DNA of 38,574 bases, from contig CAKUGW010000013.1 in NCBI GenBank assembly GCA_934654805.1, positions 1 through 38,574 on the forward strand, given 5' to 3'. A program made the position numbers and the translations under genes. Of this stretch, positions 36,108 to 38,574 are shown in pieces. How positions within the stretch are numbered: the first letter of the stretch is position 1; every line of letters begins with the position of its first letter. The notes beneath the pieces were generated by a model. It saw only the letters and a program-made list of their open reading frames with translations. It ran no database searches and was not told where the DNA came from. The DNA comes from an uncultured Kiritimatiellota bacterium (GTDB taxonomy: Bacteria > Verrucomicrobiota > Kiritimatiellia > RFP12 > UBA1067).

Positions 36108-36968
36108 ATGACGTCGATGGAAGGCCTAAGCTACACGAACACGGTTGACACGTTGACGGCGAATGCGTTCGCGCGCACGGGCTATGATTTTGCCGGATGG
36201 GCGCTGAAGGCGGACGGCACGGGCACGGCGACATTCGCCGACCAAGACACCGTCGGCGGCGAAAAATTCGGCGTGACGGCGGATAGGCAGGCGATCAACC
36301 TCTACGCGCAGTGGAAGGCGCGCACCTACAAGGTTGGCTACAACAAAACGAACGGCGGCACGGCGGGGGCGTCGCGTCCAGCGTCGGCGACGTATGACAC
36401 GCCCTTTTCGGTCTCCGCCCCGACGCGAACGGGCTACACGTTCGCGGGCTGGACGGTTTCGGGCTACAATGCCGAGACGGCGTGTTCAGGTTCGAGCGCT
36501 ACGGCGTGCAACGCGAAGATCGGCGGCGACGGCAAGATCTCGGCCACGGGCGACATCTATCTCAAGAACCTGACGCCACAGGCAGGCGAGACCGTGACGC
36601 TGACGGCCCGGTGGACGCCGCTGACGTGCCGCGTCACGTTCAGCAAGGAAGGTGGTTCGGACGGAACGTCCGAGAAGGACATCTCTTATGGGCAGATGGC
36701 GGAGGGTCTGGCGACGATCGAGCCGCCGACGCGCGGCAACTACACGTTCCTGGGCTACTACACGACGGCGAGCGGGGAGGGCGTTTGCTACTTTGAGTTC
36801 TCCTATCATCTGCTGGCGACCGATTCGCTGACGACACCGGTTGTCTGGCATGATTTCGGCGCAACGAACGTTGGCACAGGTGTGGCGCAGGCGTTTGAAA
36901 TTCCCATCGAAACGTCCAAGCCGCAGCGCTTCTTCAAGATCGAGACAATCCAGACGCCGGGCGACTAG
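36108..36968 (+). CDS. 3' fragment of the interrupted InlB-repeat gene
   Basis: The first in-frame ATG after the TGA gives 286 residues holding most of the three InlB-type repeats and the C-terminal block, but it cuts into the first strand of repeat 1 (FAANNGTG just upstream). There is no ribosome-binding site or signal peptide, so separate expression is unlikely. Confidence 0.4.
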   Translation: MTSMEGLSYTNTVDTLTANAFARTGYDFAGWALKADGTGTATFADQDTVGGEKFGVTADRQAINLYAQWKARTYKVGYNKTNGGTAGASRPASATYDTPFSVSAPTRTGYTFAGWTVSGYNAETACSGSSATACNAKIGGDGKISATGDIYLKNLTPQAGETVTLTARWTPLTCRVTFSKEGGSDGTSEKDISYGQMAEGLATIEPPTRGNYTFLGYYTTASGEGVCYFEFSYHLLATDSLTTPVVWHDFGATNVGTGVAQAFEIPIETSKPQRFFKIETIQTPGD

Positions 36969-37008
36969 TCCCCATTCTCACGCCTTCTCTTCCGAAAGGC
37001 ACCCACCA

Positions 37009-37086
37009 CACTTCATCCTCCACACTTCATCCTTTTTCCTTTTTCCTTCACCCCTCATCCTTTTTTCCTTCACCCCTCATCCCTCT
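37009..37086 (+). repeat. 7-bp-period pyrimidine-rich tract
   Basis: Eight heptads in register run from 37009 to 37064 (such as CACTTCA, TCCTTTT and CCCCTCA). After a one-base slip they continue to about 37086, eight bases before the next ATG. The T-rich words could end transcription from the InlB gene, but there is no stem. Confidence 0.8.
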
Positions 37087-37093
37087 TCTCTTC

Positions 37094-37984
37094 ATGAATG
37101 CCTCGCCTGAAGCGGAAGTTTCGCGCGCCCGCGCCGTCGTGCTGGGCGAGGTCGGCGCGTCTTCTGACGCGCGGGAGCTGGAGGGGCTGCTGAAGAGTCC
37201 CTTCCCGGCCGTGCGGCGCGCGGCGGCGAGCGCGCTCGGCAAGCTGATCGGCCGGGCGCCTGACCTGCGGGGGCTGCTGGTCGTGCCGCTGACGGCGGCG
37301 GTCGAGAAGGAGGCGCGTCCGCAAGTCCTGCGGTATCTCCTGAAGACGCTGCGGAAATGTGCAGACCGGCTGACGGTGCTGCAGCTGGACGTCCTGCGGG
37401 ATGTCGTGCGCAACCCGAACCATCCCGCATATGTGCGGGACGCCGCCAACGAGACGATCGCGGCGGCGGAAGCCGCCGAGGAGAGGCGTCGGGCGCGGCT
37501 GAAGCACTGGTGCACGCGCTGCCGCCGGGTCGTTTCCGAAGAGGAGGCGATGCGGAGCCGTGCGAAATACGGCAAGGTCTACTGTTTTCACTGCTTCGAG
37601 GAGAAGATGCACGAGGACGCCCTGTTCGAGACGAATGTCGAGGCGGCGAAGCGGCTCAGGACAGTGGACGAGGTGGCGGTGCAGTCGCGTGGCGAGAAGC
37701 GCATCGGCGACTGGCTGGCGGCGAAGGGGATTGCCTACCGCTATGACGCGCGCGTGCTGATGGCGGGCGGCGACCGGATTCGACCTGACTTCTACTTGCC
37801 GGAGTTTGACCTGTACATCGAGTATTGGGGAATGGACACGCCGGCGTACGTCGCGAACCGGCAGAAGAAGCAGATCCTCTACCAGCGCGAGAGGAAGCGG
37901 CTGATCTCGCTTTCCTTCCGCGACTTCGACCGGCTGGAGGACGTGCTGGCGGAGAAGCTGTCGCGCCAGATTCCGAACCTGTGA
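37094..37984 (+). CDS. HEAT-like / zinc ribbon / PD-(D/E)XK-like nuclease fusion protein
   Basis: The product has 296 residues and no signal peptide, so it is cytoplasmic. Residues ~1-125 are HEAT-like helical pairs (FPAVRRAAASALGKLI; QVLRYLLKTLRKCA). A four-Cys zinc ribbon follows (Cys140, Cys143, Cys164, Cys167: WCTRCRRVV and YCFHCFEEK). Residues ~198-290 resemble a PD-(D/E)XK fold: Glu201 in SRGEKRIGDWL, Asp232 in RPDFYLPE, Glu243 in LYIEYWG, then a QKKQILYQRERK helix. The usual Lys after the second acidic residue is not present; similar E-Y-W/H-(F/L)-G forms occur, as I recall, in nuclease domains attached to UvrD-type helicases. A DNA repair or processing role is inferred. No partner helicase or methylase lies in the window. 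Confidence 0.82.
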   Translation: MNASPEAEVSRARAVVLGEVGASSDARELEGLLKSPFPAVRRAAASALGKLIGRAPDLRGLLVVPLTAAVEKEARPQVLRYLLKTLRKCADRLTVLQLDVLRDVVRNPNHPAYVRDAANETIAAAEAAEERRRARLKHWCTRCRRVVSEEEAMRSRAKYGKVYCFHCFEEKMHEDALFETNVEAAKRLRTVDEVAVQSRGEKRIGDWLAAKGIAYRYDARVLMAGGDRIRPDFYLPEFDLYIEYWGMDTPAYVANRQKKQILYQRERKRLISLSFRDFDRLEDVLAEKLSRQIPNL

Positions 37985-38007
37985 GAAGGGGAACCTGTGA
38001 GAAGGGG
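37976..38007 (+). repeat. 16-bp tandem duplication spanning a stop codon
   Basis: AACCTGTGAGAAGGGG is present twice back to back (37976-37991 and 37992-38007), with a third degenerate part after it. The first copy holds the last Asn-Leu codons and the TGA of the nuclease-like gene, so the gene end itself was duplicated. Confidence 0.85.
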
Positions 38008-38114
38008 GAACCGTGGAAGGGAAAGCGCCTTGAGGAAAGAAGAAAGTGTCCTTGGAGAAGAAAGAGCTTTTGGAGAAGAAGGATGGGCACGCGACCGCTG
38101 TAGCCGCACTCACT
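38008..38114. other. Gene-free purine-rich stretch
   Basis: GGAGAAG/GAAAG-type words occur (for example TTGGAGAAGAA at 38052 and a similar word at 38069), without fixed register. No gene, promoter or terminator is recognised. With the two repeats to the right it makes a ~590-bp stretch without a convincing gene. Confidence 0.5.
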
Positions 38115-38374
38115 CCCGCTTCGCGTCCGTTCGTGCGTCTTTCAGCCCCCCGCCGCCAGACACACCCCCGCCGCCAGACGATGTGCCGCCGGACGAATGG
38201 ACGCGAAATTGGCAGTCGTCTGTCTTGGTTTCCCTGCCAACGGACGAATGGACGCGAAGCCTTTCTTCAATCGCGCCGCCTCTGCCAACGGACGAATGGA
38301 CGCGGGGCCTTTCTTCCAGCGTTCCGCCTCTGTCGACGGACGATGTGCCGACGGACGAATGGACGCGAAGCGGG
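38115..38374. repeat. Inverted repeat element with four internal direct copies
   Basis: The ends 38115-38134 and 38355-38374 match as inverted repeats at 19 of 20 positions. Inside, GGACGAATGGACGCG begins at 38191, 38242, 38290 and 38353. A 31-nt block starting GACGATGTGCCG is present at 38177 and 38339 with one mismatch. Open frames here on both strands are built only from the repeat (for instance R-T-N-G-R-E on + and R-V-H-S-S-V-G on -) and are not taken as genes. Confidence 0.8.
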
Positions 38375-38421
38375 AATGAGTCCGTCAAGGCACCAAAGAA
38401 ATTTCAGCAATACCTTAATTC

Positions 38422-38513
38422 GTTCAGGCGTTGCCCGCGTTCTTGTTCAGGCGTTGCCCGCGTTCCCGACCAGGCGTTGTCTGCGTTCCCGTTCGGGCGT
38501 TGTCTGCGTTCAG
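38422..38513 (+). repeat. Four 23-bp tandem repeats
   Basis: Units start at 38422, 38445, 38468 and 38491, with core CAGGCGTTG(C/T)C(C/T)GCGTTC. Units 1 and 2 differ only at the last two bases; units 3 and 4 share TGTCTGCG. Degenerate GTTC..TTCCC words continue to about 38542. No gene is seen from here to the window end. Confidence 0.88.
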
Positions 38514-38574
38514 ATTCAGAAGTTCCCGTTCAGGTCTTCCCGAAAGACCCACAGTTAGCCCCTCATCTCCCTTC

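Larger units (their letters stand above)
35679..36968 (+). pseudogene. InlB-repeat surface protein gene interrupted by one in-frame TGA
   Basis: ATG 35679 opens a signal-peptide-like start (MLKRLFARLVGLGLVLQPVATMA). The frame runs to TAG at 36966 with a single internal stop, TGA 35943-35945, and would encode ~429 residues. The part after the TGA stays in frame and starts with plausible protein (AIKNRTVVALEKWQENEKR), so one substitution explains the break. From about 36075 there are three Listeria-Bacteroides (Flg_new/InlB B) repeats with the ARTGYDFAGWAL, TRTGYTFAGWTV and TRGNYTFLGYYT motifs, then a C-terminal block ending RFFKIETIQTPGD, reminiscent of the giant protein's FYKVEIEQ. The region before the TGA is clearly lower in GC and looser in codon use than its neighbours. 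Decay or recent gain is the simplest reading. Readthrough or a base-call error are alternatives. Confidence 0.75.

Noticed and set aside
38422..38513. CRISPR array
   Set aside because: Units are directly adjacent with no spacers and no cas genes are in the window.
38046..38558. A 170-codon plus-strand frame and a 92-codon minus-strand frame (38110-38388)
   Set aside because: Both are made of translated repeat words (R-T-N-G-R-E; R-V-H-S-S-V-G), with no ribosome-binding site and no domain.

Overview
The window is a high-GC bacterial chromosome segment, tentatively from the Verrucomicrobiota/Kiritimatiellota (PVC) group. Three things suggest this: very large secreted proteins with MBG-like, DUF2341-like, LamG-like and thrombospondin-type-3 (TSP3) calcium-loop modules; an InlB/Listeria-Bacteroides repeat protein; and a five-gene type IV pilus-like cluster in the same order as I recall for Akkermansia Amuc_1102 to Amuc_1098. 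The lineage is inferred from gene content only. No rRNA, tRNA, CRISPR array, transposase or prophage gene was seen.

Layout: (1) 1-8166 is the 3' part of a giant secreted/surface protein gene, open at the left edge. (2) 8172-21319 holds a promoter, a small lipoprotein gene and a 12.6-kb gene for a 4208-residue secreted protein, probably one operon. (3) 21480-25093 holds ackA and pta (acetate/acetyl-CoA interconversion with ATP gain) and kdsD (first step of Kdo synthesis for LPS, so a Gram-negative envelope). (4) 25343-33258 is the pilus-like envelope machine: a small exported protein, a PilM-PilN-like fusion, a PilO-position membrane protein, a zinc-ribbon/TSP3 membrane protein and a secretin with its own consensus-like promoter. 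(5) coaE overlaps the secretin stop codon and is followed by rho. (6) 35679-36968 is an InlB-repeat gene broken by one in-frame TGA. (7) 37094-37984 encodes a HEAT-like / zinc ribbon / PD-(D/E)XK-like nuclease protein. (8) 37985-38574 has no convincing gene and consists of repeats.

The most unusual signal is not a gene. From 21.3 kb rightwards, most gaps between transcription units carry imperfect tandem tracts of 7-, 8- or 9-bp words in near-exact register, many arranged as inverted pairs. Two of these palindromic elements lie inside conserved housekeeping genes: one between the two CBS domains of kdsD (24745-24907) and one inside coaE (33502-33681). Both keep the host frame open. A perfect 19-mer, AATAATCGAATAATCGAAT, occurs five times counting both strands. 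The short ATGA/GTGA overlaps inside the pilus operon have no such tracts.
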